In this document: positions 45,774 through 58,461 of the stretch, in pieces | How positions within the stretch are numbered: position 1 is the first letter of the stretch | How the letters are laid out: every line of letters begins with the position of its first letter | Source: Haematobia irritans | Lineage: Eukaryota > Arthropoda > Insecta > Diptera > Muscidae | Direction: 5' to 3' | DNA length: 64,000 bases | Assembly: GCF_050003625.1 (NCBI RefSeq) | Contig: NC_134398.1 | Span: forward strand, 27,125,211 to 27,189,210 | The notes under the pieces: generated by a model | Databases searched by the model: none | The model's input: the letters and a program-made list of their open reading frames with translations, nothing else | Told to the model about the DNA's origin: nothing | Position numbers and translations under genes: made by a program

Positions 45774-45905
45774 ATAAAGACTTTTTATTCTCGATCAAGG
45801 AAAATTTTGAATTGTATGTCTGTCCGTCTGTCTATCTAGCAGTCTGTCGGTTGTAATTGCCCTACATCCTAATGCAGCCATCGTGCTGCGAAAAATTTCC
45901 TCTAG
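45774..45905 (+). repeat. Triplicated segment with GTCY microsatellite, copy 1
   Basis: Contains AAGACTTTTTATTCTCGAT, a TGTCTGTCCGTCTGTCTATC microsatellite, and CCTACATCCTAATGCAGCCA. It recurs at 46292 and 46966. Confidence 0.8.
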
Positions 45906-46291
45906 AAATAAAATTGACAAAATTTCTATAGAAATAAAATTTTGCCAAATTTTCTATACAAATAAAATCTTAACAAAATTTTCTATAGCAATACAGTTGT
46001 GACAAAATTTTTTATAAAATAAAATTTTGACATAATTTTCTATAGAAATAAAATTTGTGAAAATTTTTTATAGAAATAAAATGTTGACAATAAATTCTAT
46101 AGAATTAAAACTTTGACAAAATTTTGTATAGGAAAAATTGCGACAACATTTTCTATAGGAATAAAATTTTGACAAAATTTTCTATAGCAACACAATTTTG
46201 ACAAAAATGTTTATAGAAATAATATTGTGACAAAATTTTCTTTAGCAATAAAATTTCGACCAAATTTTCTATAGCATTCAAATTTTTATAG

Positions 46292-46440
46292 AAGACTTAC
46301 TATTCTCGATAAGGGAAAAATTCTAAGACGATCTACAAAATTTCCGTCTGTCCATCCGTCTATCTAGCAGTCTGTCTGTTGTAATTACCCTACATCCTAA
46401 TGCAGCCATCGTATTGCGAAAAAGTTGCTCTAGAAATAAA
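46292..46440 (+). repeat. Triplicated segment, copy 2
   Basis: GAAGACTTACTATTCTCGAT through the CCGTCTATCTAGCAGTCTGT microsatellite to GCAGCCATCGTATTGCG; a few substitutions from copy 1. Confidence 0.82.
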
Positions 46441-46965
46441 ATTTTGACAAAATTTCTGTAGAAATAAAATTTTAACAAAATTTTCTATAGCCATAAAATT
46501 TTGACAAAATTTTCTATTAAATAAAATTTTGACATAATTTTCTATAGACATGAAATGTTGACACAACTTTATATAGAAATAAAATGTTGACAAAATTTTC
46601 TATAGAAGTAAAACCTTGACAAAATGTTGTATAAGAAAAATTGCGACAAAATTATCTATACAAATAAAATATAGACAAGTTTTTCTATAGGAATAAAATT
46701 TTGACAAAATTTTCCATTGAACAAAATTTTTGACAATTTTTTCTGTAGAAATAAAACATTGACAAAATTTTCTATAGAAATAAAACCTTGACAAAATTTT
46801 GTATAGGAATAAAATTTTGACAAAATTTTCTATAGGAACAAAATTTTCACAAAATTTTTTATAGAAATAAAATTTTGACAAAAATTTTTATAGAAATAAA
46901 ATTGTGACAAAATTTTCTTGGGCAATAAAATTGCGACCAAATTTTCTATAGCAATTAAATTTTTA

Positions 46966-47108
46966 TAGAAGACTTTTTATTCTCGATAAGGAAAAAATTT
47001 TAAGACGATCTAGAAATTTTCCTCTGTACGTCCGTCTATCTAGCAGTCTGTCTGTTGTAATTACCCTACATCCTAATGCAGCCATCGTGCTGCGAAAAAT
47101 TTCCTCTA
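46966..47108 (+). repeat. Triplicated segment, copy 3
   Basis: Closer to copy 2 than to copy 1 (shares AAGACGATCTA and GTAATTACCCTACATCC), so copies 2 and 3 probably arose by the later duplication. Confidence 0.82.
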
Positions 47109-47741
47109 GAAATAAAATTTTGACAAAATATCTGTAGAAATAAAATGTTGCCAAATTTCTATAAAAATAAAATCTTAACAAAATTTTCTATAGCAATACA
47201 ATTTTGACAAAATTTCCTATAAAATAAAATTTTGACATAATTTCATATAGAAATAAAATATTGACAAAATTTTCTATAGAAATGAAACCTTGACAAAATT
47301 TTGTATAGGAATAAAATTTTGACAAAATTTCCTCTAGAAATAAAATTTTGACAAAATTTCTGTTGAAATAAAATCTTAAGAAAATTTTCTATAGCAATAC
47401 AATTGTGACAACATTTTCAATAAAATAAAATTTTGACATAATTTTCTATAGAAATAAAATATAGACAAATTTTTGTATATGAATAAAATTTTGACAAAAT
47501 TTTCCATTGAAAAAAATTGTTGACAATTTTTTCTGTAGAAATAAAATGATGACAAAATTTTCTATAGAAGTCAAATTTTGACAAAAATTGTCTTTAGATA
47601 TCAAAAATGGTCTATAAAAAAAACTGCAGAAATTTTCTATAGAAATAAAAATTTGACAACATTTTCTATTAAAATAAACTTTTGACAAAAATTCCTATGG
47701 AAATAAAAATTGACAAAATTTTCTATTGAAATAAAATTTTC

Positions 47742-48142
47742 GTTTGGTTTTGTTTTTGTTGGTTTATTCTTCAATCATTATTGTTGTTTTTGATTTCAGC
47801 TTAAAACCCTACATTGACTAAACTACAAGTGTAGCTTAACCAACAGAGGAAAAGAATATTTGTCAAATTTATTTGGACAAAGTCCTATAGACTGCAAGAT
47901 GGACGCACGTTTCGGAATTACTACATTCCTCATCAGCATCATCTACTTGCAGCAAAACTTTCAACCAATTATCAGAATATATTCAGGCAATTCACTAACC
48001 CAATGTGAACTCAACACTAGAACCTGCCGAAAAAAGGTTTACGATAGCCGGCTTATGCCGAAATAAATTCAAAAAGACATATCTCTTTTTCTTTGCCACA
48101 GTCAAATCATCGATTTGAGTGCCATTGGCTGGGTTTATTTTG
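47742..48142 (+). mobile_element. Dispersed element E, copy 5
   Basis: Starts with T/G-rich sequence ending TTTTTGATTTCAG, then CTTAAAACCCTACATTGAC. An 8-bp deletion after CTGCAAGATGG shifts the reading frame, so the family ORF is broken. The right end extends to ATTGGCTGGGTTTATTTTGA, as in the 24030 copy. Confidence 0.7.
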
Positions 48143-50384
48143 ACAGAATTTTCTATAGAAATAAAACCTTGATAAAATTTTATATAGGAAAAAATTGCGA
48201 CAAAATTTTCTATAGAAATAAAGTTTTGACAAAATCTTCTATAGAAATAAAATTTTGACAAAATTTTCTATAAAACAAAATTTTGACAAAATTTTCTATA
48301 GAAATAAAATGTTGACACAATTTTCTATGGATTTTCTACCTTGACAAAATTTTGCATAGGACAAATTGCGTCAAAATTTTCTATAAAAATAAAATATAGA
48401 CAAATTTTTCAGTAGGAATAAAATTTTGACAAAATTTTCCATAGAAAAAAATTTTTGACAATTTTTTCCGCAGAAATAAAATTTTGACAAAATTTTCTAT
48501 AGAAATAAAATTTTGAAAAAATTTTCTATTGGAGTAATATTTTGACAAAATTTTCTAAGAAATAAAAATTTGACAAAAATTTCCAAAGACATAAAATTTG
48601 GAAAAAATGTTCTATAGAAATTTTCTCTAGAAATAAAAATTTGACAAAATTTTCTATTAAATTAAACTTTTGACAAAAATTTGTATGGAAATAAAATTTT
48701 GACAAAATTTTCTATCAGAATAAAATTTTGACAGAATTTTCTATAGAACTAAAACCTTGATAAAATTTTGTATAGGAAAAAAATTGCGACAAAATTTTCT
48801 ATAGAAATAAAATTTTGAAATTTTTTGTTTATAGGAATAACATTTTGACAAAATATTCTATAGAAATAAAATTTGGACAACATTTTTTATAGAAATAAAA
48901 TTGCGACAAAATTTTCTTGGCAATAAAGTTGCGACCAACTTTCTATAAAAATACAATTTTGATATATTTTTCTATAGAAATAAAATTTTGATAAAATTTT
49001 CTATAGAAATAAAATGTTGACAAAATTTTCTATAGAAATAAAATGTTGACAAAATTTTCTAGAGAAATATTTTTACAAAAATAAATAGAAATAAAATTGT
49101 AAGAGAAATTTCTAGAGAAATAAGACATTGACAAAATTTTGTATAGAAAACAATTGCATTAAAATTTTCTATAGAAAAAAAATTGACAAAATTTTCTGTA
49201 GAAATAAAATTTTGACAACATTTTCTATAGAAATAAAATTTCGACAACATTTTCTATAGAAATAAAATTTTGACAAAATTTTCTACAGAAATAAAATTGT
49301 GACAAAATTTTCTGGAAAAATATTTTGACAAAATTTTCCATATAAATAAAATTTTGAGAAAATTTTCTATAGAAATAAATTTTCTATATAAATAAAATTT
49401 TGAAAAAAGTTTACGGAAATAAAATTTTGACAAAATTTTCTATAGAAATACATTTTTCAAAAAAAAATTACGGAAATAAAATTTTGACAAAATTTTCTTT
49501 GGAAATACATTTTTCACAAAATTTTCTACAGAAATAAAATTTTGACTAAATTTTCTATAGAAATAAAATTGTGACAAAATTTTCTGGAAAAATATTTTGA
49601 CAAAATTTTCCATATAAATAAAATTTTGAGAAAATTTTCTATATAAATAAAATTTTGAGAAAAATTATGGAAATAAAATTTTTACAAAATTTTCTATAGA
49701 AATAAAATTTTGACAAAATTTTCTATAGAAATAAAATTTTGACAAAATTTTCTGTAGAAGTAAAATTTTGACAAAATTTTCTATAGAAATAAAATTGTGA
49801 CAAAATTTTCTGGAAAAATAAAATCTTGAGAACATTTTCTATATAAATAAAATTTTGAAAAAAAAAAGTTATAGAACAACAAATTTTGCCAAAATTTTCT
49901 ATAGAAATACATTTTCACAAAAATGTCTATAGAAATAAAATTTTGTCAAAATTTTCTATAAAAATAAAATTTTGACAAAATTTTCTATAGAAATAAAATT
50001 TTGACAAAATTTTCTATAGAAAAAAAATTGACAAAATTTTCTATCGAAATAAAATTTTGACAAAATTTTCTATAGAAATATAATTTTGACAAAATTTTCT
50101 ATAGAAATATAATTTTGACAACCTTTTTTATAAAAATATATTTGCGAAAAAATTTTCCATAGAAATAAAATTGTGACAAAAATTTCAATAGAAATAAAAT
50201 TTTGACAAAATTTTGACAATTTTTTCTGTAGAAATAAAATTTTGACAAAATTTTCTATGGAAATAAAATTTTGACAAAATTTTCTACGGAAACAAAATGT
50301 TGACAAAATTTTTATAGAAGTAAAATTTTGACATAATTTTCTATAGAAAACAATTTTTTCTGTAGAAATAACATTTTGACAAAA
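48143..50384 (+). repeat. 29-bp tandem array, sense (2.2 kb)
   Basis: About 75 units. The block ending TTTTGACAATTTTTTCTGTAG (~50210) recurs beyond the Helitron at ~52440, so the Helitron lies within a duplicated array block. Confidence 0.88.
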
Positions 50385-52125
50385 TCTATATAAATAAAAT
50401 TCAATCTATGTTTGTTTATTTGTTTGTTTGTTTGTTTGTATGTTCCGAGTTGGCTCCGAAACGGCTGAACCGATTTACTTGAAACTTTCAGAGATCGTAA
50501 GGGGTGTTCATGTGGTGAAAAAAGGGTACCTCATTTTTTGACACCTGTTCGCGGAGGGGGACCTCCCCTTCGTCGGACTTTTTGAAAATTGGACCAAAGT
50601 TGACAGCTTTGCTTGAAATTTTCATTGAAGATTGGGGTTAGCATCTAGACAAAGATCCGCTACTTTTTATTTCGATATTTGTGGGCGGAGGGGGGCCTCC
50701 CCTTTGTTCGACTTTTTTTTAAGTACAGTGAAAAAACTAAAATCCTCTAAATTATCTGAGATTTACAGAGAACATGTGGCGAGGTTATGGAAATAATATG
50801 GGGTACACGATGATTTCATATGTGGATGGTGAGGGGGACCTCCCCCTTGATCTACTTTTTGAAACTTGGAACAAAATTATGCGATTTGCTTGAAATTTTC
50901 ATTGAATGTTAGGGTTGGCATCTAGACAAAAATCCGCTACATTATTTTTCGATATTTGGTCGGGGAGTGATCCCCCTCCCTTTGCCCTATTTGCTCGATT
51001 TTTTAATAAAAATAAAAGGGCATAGGGAGGCATCCGCTTCTCTTAAGTACATAAAGAGAAACAATTAAACTTTACAGAGTTACTTGAAATTTACAGAGGA
51101 CTGGGGAGAAGCTACGATGTTAATAGTTGATACCTGATTTTGTAAGATTTGGACGGAAGAGAGGCCGCCCTTTTAGGCTTATAATTTGCTTGACATTTTC
51201 TGGGACGTTTACAAAAGATACGCTACATCACTTTTCGATATTTAGTCGGGAAGGAGGTCCTCCTCTAAAACTGCAAAAAAACAACAATTCTTAAGTTTTC
51301 TTGAAATTTACATAGGCAGTGGGGGAAGGTTATGAACGAAGAGACAACCTTCCTTGCCCCACACTTGAAGGAAAGTTTCAACAATTCTAAGGGAAGGTTA
51401 GAGGTGCTATTCACTACGGTGTTTGTCGATATTGTATCGGGGAAAGTGACGTCCCTTTAAAACAATAGAGCAAAATTTAAACATCGCCGATCTACTTGAA
51501 ATTTACAGGGAACGTGGGAGGAGGTGTTTAAATTTATATATGATTTTTAAATTAGTATATTGATTTTCGATATCTGGTTGGGGAAGGGGAAAATTGAAAT
51601 AAACTTTGTCGATTTACTTCGATAGAATTTATAGGGACCATTAAGTAGTTGCGAAGTTAATATAGGGTACGTGATAGTCCGATACCAGACTTCATTTTAG
51701 TAAAGAACTTAAATTTACATGAAATTGGCAGCCAACGTAGAGGGTGCATCATTTTCCAACATTTTAGCAAACGCTAATGTGGTAAAATTTTTTACTATTT
51801 TTGCTTTTTCCGATTTATTGGATGGGAAACAGTAATTCTTTGTATGTTATTATAATAAGTGCTTAATTTTCAGATATGTTAAGGAGAAGGATACCTTTCC
51901 TTGACAAACCACACTTAAAATTCACCAGAAATATAGAAGAAGGTACACCCTCTCCCGCCGTATTTGTACCTATAAACGAAAAATCAAGTAATCCGATTTG
52001 TTTAAAAGAATTCAAATCTTTTCGAATTTGTTTTCAGCACGAAGGATATAGTTGACTAAGTTAAAGCAAAATATTCCTCCAAATATGCTTCGAAAGGCGC
52101 AGCGAAGCGGGCCGGGCTACGCTAG
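50385..52125 (+). mobile_element. Nonautonomous Helitron-like element with both termini
   Basis: The 5' TCTATATAAATAAAATTCAA follows host A. The 3' end is GCGCAGCGAAGCGGGCCGGG-CTACG-CTAG at 52125, followed by host T. TC start, CTAG end, A|T target and no target duplication are all as expected of Helitrons. After the (GTTT)n run comes ACCGATTTACTTGAAACTTT and several related blocks each with TTGCTTGAAATTTTCATTGA. No Rep or helicase is encoded. It lacks ~130 bp present in the copy at 6889. Confidence 0.8.
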
Positions 52126-52795
52126 TGTTCTATATAAATAAAATTTTGAAAAAAAATTTATGGAAATAAAATTTTGACAAAATTTTCTATAGAAATAAAA
52201 TTTTGACAAAATTTTCTATAGAAGTAAAATTTTGACAAAATTTTCTATAGAAATAAAATTGTGACAAAATTTTCTGGAAAAATATTTTGACAAAATTTTC
52301 CATATAATAAAATTTTGACAAAATTTTCTATAGAAATATAATTTTGACAACATTTTTTAGAGAAATATAATGGCGACAATATTTTCCATAGAAATAAAAT
52401 TGTCACAAAAATTTCAATAAAAATAAAATTTTGACAAAATTTTGACAATTTTTTCTGTAGAAATAAAATTTTGACAAAATTTTCTATGGAAATAAAATTT
52501 TGATAAAATTTTCTACGGAAACAAAATTTTGACAAAATTTTTATAGAAGTAAAATTTTGACATAATTGTCTATAGAAAAAAATTTTGACAATTTTTTCTG
52601 TAGAAATAACATTTTGACAAAAGTTTCTATAGAAATAAAATTTTGACAAAATTTTCTATAGAAATAAAATCTTGACAAAATTTTCTATAGAAATAAAATT
52701 TTTACAAAATTTTCTATAGAAATAAAATGTTGACAAAATGTTCTATAGAAATAAAATTTAGACAAACTTTTCTTTAAAAGTAACTTTGTAACGTA
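52126..52795 (+). repeat. 29-bp tandem array, sense
   Basis: Continuation of the 48143 array; its first ~500 bp closely follow 49790-50380. Confidence 0.87.
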
Positions 52796-53925
52796 CGTGG
52801 CCAGTTTAGGATATTGTGTGGGCAAATGCAGACCTCCACCCCACGACACGAACAATTCGTCAATTCTGAAGGAATTTATATGCCAGCATGGCTCAGTCTG
52901 TCCGTCCATTTCTATGTTGATATATGTTTCCAGAATTGATTATTGATTAATTGGTGACAAAATTATAACTAAATTAATTAAAAATCTAATTGTACAAAAA
53001 TTCGACTTCAAAATTAAAAAAAAAAAATAATAACCCGTATTTCGTATTCTTTCAAATCAAAATATTAAAGGGTTCCATCATTTTAAATAAACATTTTACA
53101 AAATTGTGAAAAACTCCAAATATTCGAATAAACATTTTTAAATTTTATGAATGTCACTATACAATGAAATGAAAATGCACGAAATAATCTATAAAGTATT
53201 TAGAACATAGAAAAATGTAAAACAGAATTTGAAAAAAAAATTAACTTTGGTATTTCGATTATATCGAAAAATCAAAAGTCCACACAAAAAAATTGCATAT
53301 ATTGATGTCGTGTCTATCAATTCAAATATTTTTTTTTTTGGTTAACATCATTCCATTATGGCTAATAAAACTGACAATCAAATTGGCAATTGTGTGTTGA
53401 AACAAACGCTTTTTAATTAAAAATCAAATTGCAAAATAATTTATTCATATATGCCAATTGTTTTTTTTTTTCAAATCTGGCATTTCATCATAGATTTCGG
53501 TTGAGTGCAAACGACAAAAGGAATTTAATTACACATAATACATGAGGAGGAGGGGTAAAGTGTGGTCTCAGACCATGCAAAGATAAACAATATATGCAGT
53601 CATTGTAGGATAGGAAAACATTTCAGTTCTTTGCTTTGTAGTCAAGATACAAAAAGTCAACAAATTAAAAAAAAATCATTAATAGTGAAGAATTTTTCAG
53701 AATTGTTGTAGCCAAGTGGCCCTAGACAAACAAACTGTTCTTTCACTTTAGGATACCCAATTTTAAGTCAAATCACTTAACCATAAGGACAAAGTGATTT
53801 TATTGAAATGTTTATCGACTTTTAAACAAAGAAATTTATTTTATATCAGGGAAGTGCGTCTTCTATGCTAGGCAAAATTCGTATTCGTATTTGAATGGGC
53901 ATGAAATCTTTGGCCTAATGTCAAA
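52796..53925. other. Low-repeat region
   Basis: AT-rich, no array and no clear TIR. The part of the minus ORF 52685-52909 outside the array has mixed composition but no known domain. Confidence 0.4.
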
Positions 53926-54195
53926 ATTTGCTATAGCCATCAAAAAATTTTCTATAGAAATAAAAATGTGTATAAAAATGAAATTTTCTATAAAAAAAAT
54001 ATTGACAAAATTTTCTACAGAAATAAAATTTTTATAAAATTGTCTATAGAAACAAAATTTTAAAAAAATTTACTATAAAAATAAAGTTTTGACAAAATTT
54101 TTTATAGAAATAAAAGTTTGACGAAAATTTATACAAAAATAAAATTTTGACAAAATTTTCTAAAGAAATTTAATTTTGACAAAATTTTCTATACA
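53926..54195 (+). repeat. 29-bp tandem array, sense (short)
   Basis: About nine degenerate units, ending directly at a perfect hairpin. Confidence 0.78.
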
Positions 54196-54199
54196 GATA

Positions 54200-54229
54200 G
54201 ATTCCAAGCCGCAACTTCGGCTTGGAATC
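54200..54229. repeat. Perfect 12-bp hairpin at array edge
   Basis: GATTCCAAGCCG (54200-54211) pairs with CGGCTTGGAATC (54218-54229) across a CAACTT loop. It is GC-rich compared with its surroundings. Confidence 0.8.
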
Positions 54230-55017
54230 AATACGGAAACCTTTAAGGGAGGGTCAAAATCTTTGGTTCCAAATTATTATAATTTTTTTTTTTTTTTGAG
54301 TGTACATCAATTGCAATAACGTCAATTTTTGTAAGGCTCTTTATATTTGTTTCATTTTTTTTTTTTTGCACATAGCTGTCCCCTTTAAAGTTCAAGTAAA
54401 TTTGAAGACGTCAAATGTTGCTTTTTTAAACTGGGCCAGGATTATGATGTTCTCACTACAAATGTATTTTCTTTACAATCCTGGAATTTTTATGAAAATT
54501 TAGCATTCATATTCTCATAAAATATTCACACGAAAATGTCTCGAAAAACCTTGTACCGAGGACATTAGTGTGAAGAAAACAAATTGTAAGGTATCATTTT
54601 TTTTTCATAGCTCCGCATAAAATCCCATAAAGGCCATTTGCATATGCATACGGATTTCAACGTTGGCAATATGCAACATCGTTGGTACACATAAAATAAA
54701 CACAAATTGCCAAAATGAGGCAATGAATGGTATATTTGGGTAGACCAACAGCATAGGAAGTAACGATAAAAAGAATAATAATAAAAAACAACTAAGAGAG
54801 AGAGAGACTAATATAAGACAAAGTTAGATAGAAATACCAGCAAAAAATGTTGGCTACACTTTGAAAATGTTTTTTTAGGATCGACAAGAAATAAAATCAC
54901 AAGATCACAGCCTATATCATAGCTTCAAAACCACAGTGGCCGCAGTTTGGTAGAATTATACCAAAAATTGTAGTTTTTACTGTTTGTTTTTGCAAAATAC
55001 ACCTCTCCATGTTCTTA
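54230..55017. other. Low-repeat region
   Basis: T-rich and GA-rich simple tracts (54285-54298, 54797-54810); no recognised gene or element. Confidence 0.4.
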
Positions 55018-56040
55018 AATTTTCCATAGAAATAAAATTTTAATAAAATTTTCTATAGAAATACAATTTTGACTAAATTTTCTATCAAAATAAAATTTTA
55101 ACAAAATTGTCTATAGAAATAAAATGTTGACAACATTTTCTACAGAAATAAAATTTTGACAAAATTTTCAAAAAAAAAACACAATTTGACAAGAAATTAC
55201 ATTCTGACAAAAATCTCAATATCATCATCACAAAATGTTGACAAAATTTTCTATAGAAATAAAATTTTGATAAAACTTTCAATAGAAATAAAATTTTGAC
55301 AAAATTTTCTATAGAAATAAAATTTTCACAAATTTTTTTTATAGAAATAAAATTATGACAAAATTTCTAAAAATCAAAATTTGACAAAAAATAACATTTT
55401 GACAAATATCTCCATAGAAATAACATTTAAAAAAATGGTTCTATAGAAATAGAATTGTGAAAAAAATTTCTGAAGGAATACAATTTTCTATAGAAACAAA
55501 ATTTTGCAAAATTTGCTATAGAAATAAAAATTTACAAAATTTGCTATAGAAATACATTTTTAACAAAATTTTCTATAGAAATAAAATCTTGACAACATTT
55601 TCTATAAAAATACAATTTTGACAAAACTATCTATAAAAAAATTTCTAAAGAAATACAATTTTGACAAAATTTTCTATAGAAATAAAATTTTGCAAAATTT
55701 TCTATAGAAATAACATTTTGACAAAATTTCCTATAGCAATAAAATTCAGACAAAATTTTCTATACAAATAAAATTCTGACAAAATTTTCTATAAAAATAA
55801 AATGTTAAAAGAATTTTCCACAAAAATAAAATTTTGACAAAATTTTCTATAGAAATAAAATTTTCTATAAAATAAAATATTGACAAAATTTCTATAGAAA
55901 CAAAATTTTGACAAAATTTTCAATAGAAATAAAATTTTGACAACATTTTCAATAGAAATAAAATGTTACCAACATTTTCTATAGAATTAAAATTTGGATA
56001 AAACTTTCTATACAAATAAACTTTTGCCACAATTTTCTAT
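55018..56040 (+). repeat. 29-bp tandem array, sense
   Basis: About 34 units; its last part (GAAATAAAATGTTACCAACA onward) is repeated at ~58010. Confidence 0.87.
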
Positions 56041-56455
56041 ATAAAATTTTGTCAACATTTTATTTCCAAAATTTGCCAAAATTTTCTGTATAAAATTTTG
56101 TCAAAATATTATTTCTATAGAAAATTGAATAAAAATTTTATTTCTATAGAAAAGTTTGTGAAAATTTTATTTTATAGAAAATTTGTATCAAAATTTTATT
56201 TCTATAGAAAATTTTGTCAAGATTTTATTTTATACAAAAATTTTACTTCTATAGAAAATTTTGTCAAAATTTTATTTCTATAGAAAATTTTTCCAAATTC
56301 TATTTCAATAGAAAATTTTGTCAAAATGTTATTTTGATAGATAATTTTGTCAAAATTTTATTTTTATAAAAAATTTTGTCAAAATTTTATTTATATAGAA
56401 AATTTTGCTAAATTTTATTTCTATAGAAAATTTCGTCAAAATTTTATTTCTTTAG
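56041..56455 (-). repeat. 29-bp tandem array, antisense
   Basis: The orientation flips at AAAATTTTCTATATAAAATT-TTGTCAACATT (~56035-56055) without any spacer. About fourteen units. Confidence 0.87.
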
Positions 56456-56786
56456 AATTTTTATATAAAAAATTCTTGATAAAAATTTCTATAAAAATAA
56501 AATTTTAACAAAATTTTCTATAGAAATAAAATTTTGAGAAAATTTTCTATAAAAATAATATTTTTATAGAATTTTTTATAGATATATAACTTTAAAAAAA
56601 TTTTCTATAGAAATAAAATTTTGACAAAATTTTCTATAAAAATAAAATTGTGAAAAAAAAATTCAAAAGAAATAAAATTTTGACAACATTTTCTATAGAA
56701 ATAAAATTTTGCAACATTTTCTATAGAAATAAAATTTTGACAAAATTGTCTATAAAAATAAAATTTTGACAAAATTATCTATAAAA
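56456..56786 (+). repeat. 29-bp tandem array, sense
   Basis: The orientation returns to sense at TTTAGAATTTTTATATAAAA. About eleven units before the mini-me insertion. Confidence 0.85.
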
Positions 56787-57363
56787 ACAAGTAAGGAAAG
56801 TCTAAAGTCGGGCGGGGCCAACTATATTATACCCTTCACCACTTTGTAAGTCCCCATTTTCGATACCATATCAAATCCGACCAATGTGTTGGATGGTATA
56901 TGAATCCATACACATATATTCTGTATATCTGAGCAGATCTGTACAGAGTTCTGCAATACTTAGAGATTTTACATTTAAGTCGGCTAATGCGCTGAGGTGG
57001 AACAATATATCCACCGGATCCGGTTTTTCACCGATCCGGTGGAAAACCGGATCGGTGAAAAATATATATGGCAGCAATATCTAAATCTGAACCGATTTTT
57101 TCCAAAATCAATAAGGATCGTCTTTGAGCCGAAACAGGGCCCTATACCAAATTTAAGGACAATCGGACTACAACTGCGAGCTGTACTTTGCACACAAAAA
57201 TACATCAACAGACAGACAGACGGACATCGCTAAATCAACTCAGAATTTAATTCTAAGCCGATCCGTATACTAAAAGGTTGGTCTATGATTACTCCTTCTT
57301 GGCGTTACATACAAATGCACAAACTTATTATACCCTGTACCACAGTAGTGGTGAAGGGTATAA
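56787..57363 (+). mobile_element. mini-me/INE-1-like element, deletion derivative (copy d)
   Basis: Both ends of the copy-a subfamily (ACAAGTAAGGAAAGTC; GGTGAAGGGTATAA) are present, but all 153-bp repeats are gone. At the join (57011-57062) lies a compound palindrome in which TTTTTCACCGATCCGGT pairs with ACCGGATCGGTGAAAAA across GGAAA. The AGAC/GGAC microsatellite is reduced (57211-57225). Confidence 0.75.
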
Positions 57364-58086
57364 TAAAATGTTGACAAATTATCTATAGAAATAAAATTTT
57401 GACAAAATTTTCTATAGAAGTAAAATTTTGACAAAATTTTCCATAGAAATAAAATTTTCTATAAAATAAAATCTTGACAAAATTTTCTATAGAAATAAAA
57501 TTTTGACAAAATTTTCTACAGAAATAAAATTGTGACAAAAAATTCTAAAGAAATAAAATTCTGACAAAATTTTCAATAGAAATAAAATTTTGAAAATTTT
57601 TCTATAGAAATTAAATTTTGACAAACTTTTCTATAGAAATAAAATTGTTATACAATTTTCTATAGAAATAAAATATTGACAAAATTTTGCTATAGATATA
57701 AAATTGTGAAACAAATTCTGACGAAATAAAGTTTTGCAAAATTTTCTATAGAAATAAAATTTTGCAAAATTTTCTATAGAAAAAAAATTTTGACAAAATT
57801 TTCTATAGAAACAAAATTTTGACAAAATTTTCTATAAAATAAAATCTGGACAAAATTTTCTATAGAAACAAAATTTTGACAAAATTTTCTATAAAATAAA
57901 ATCTGGACAAAATTTTCTATAGAAACAAAATTTTGACAAAATTTTCCATAGAAATAAAATTTTGCAAAATTTTCAATAGAAATACAATTTTGACAACATT
58001 TTCTATAGAAATAAAATGTTACCAAAAATTTCTATAGAATTAAAATTTTGATAAAACTTTCTATACAAAAAAAATTTGCCAAAATT
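57364..58086 (+). repeat. 29-bp tandem array, sense
   Basis: About 25 units, including a duplicated pair with ATAAAATCTGGACAAAATTT (57837, 57896). Confidence 0.87.
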
Positions 58087-58385
58087 TTCTAAATAAAATT
58101 TTGTCAAAATTTTATTTCTATAGAAAATTGTATAAAAATTTTATTTCTATAAAAAATTTTGTCAAGATTTTATTTTACAGAAAATTTTATTTCTATAGAA
58201 AATTTGTCAAAATTTTAATTCTATAGAAAATTTTTCAATAATTTAGTTTTATAGATAATTTTGTCAAAATTTTATTTTTATAGAAAATTTTGTCAAAATT
58301 TTATTTCTATAGAACATTTAACAAAATTTTATTTCTATAGAAAATTTTTTCAAAATTGTATTTCTTTAAAATTTTCTTTTCTTTA
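58087..58385 (-). repeat. 29-bp tandem array, antisense
   Basis: The orientation flips at TTTTCTAAATAAAATTTTGT, with the same flanking variants as the flip near 56040. Confidence 0.86.
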
Positions 58386-58461
58386 GAATTTCTATAGAGA
58401 TAAAATTTTGAGAAAATTTTCTATAAAAATAATATTTTTATACAATTTTCTATAGAAATAT
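58386..58461 (+). repeat. 29-bp tandem array, sense (short)
   Basis: Three units, cut by the reverse SINE; they resemble 56515-56600 (AATAATATTTTTATA variant). Confidence 0.8.

Larger units (their letters stand above)
45896..47741 (+). repeat. 29-bp tandem array, sense, interrupted by the triplicated segment
   Basis: Sense units with frequent GCAATA and TAGGAATA variants. Two copies of the ~140-bp GTCY segment split it, giving a higher-order period of roughly 520-670 bp. Confidence 0.86.
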
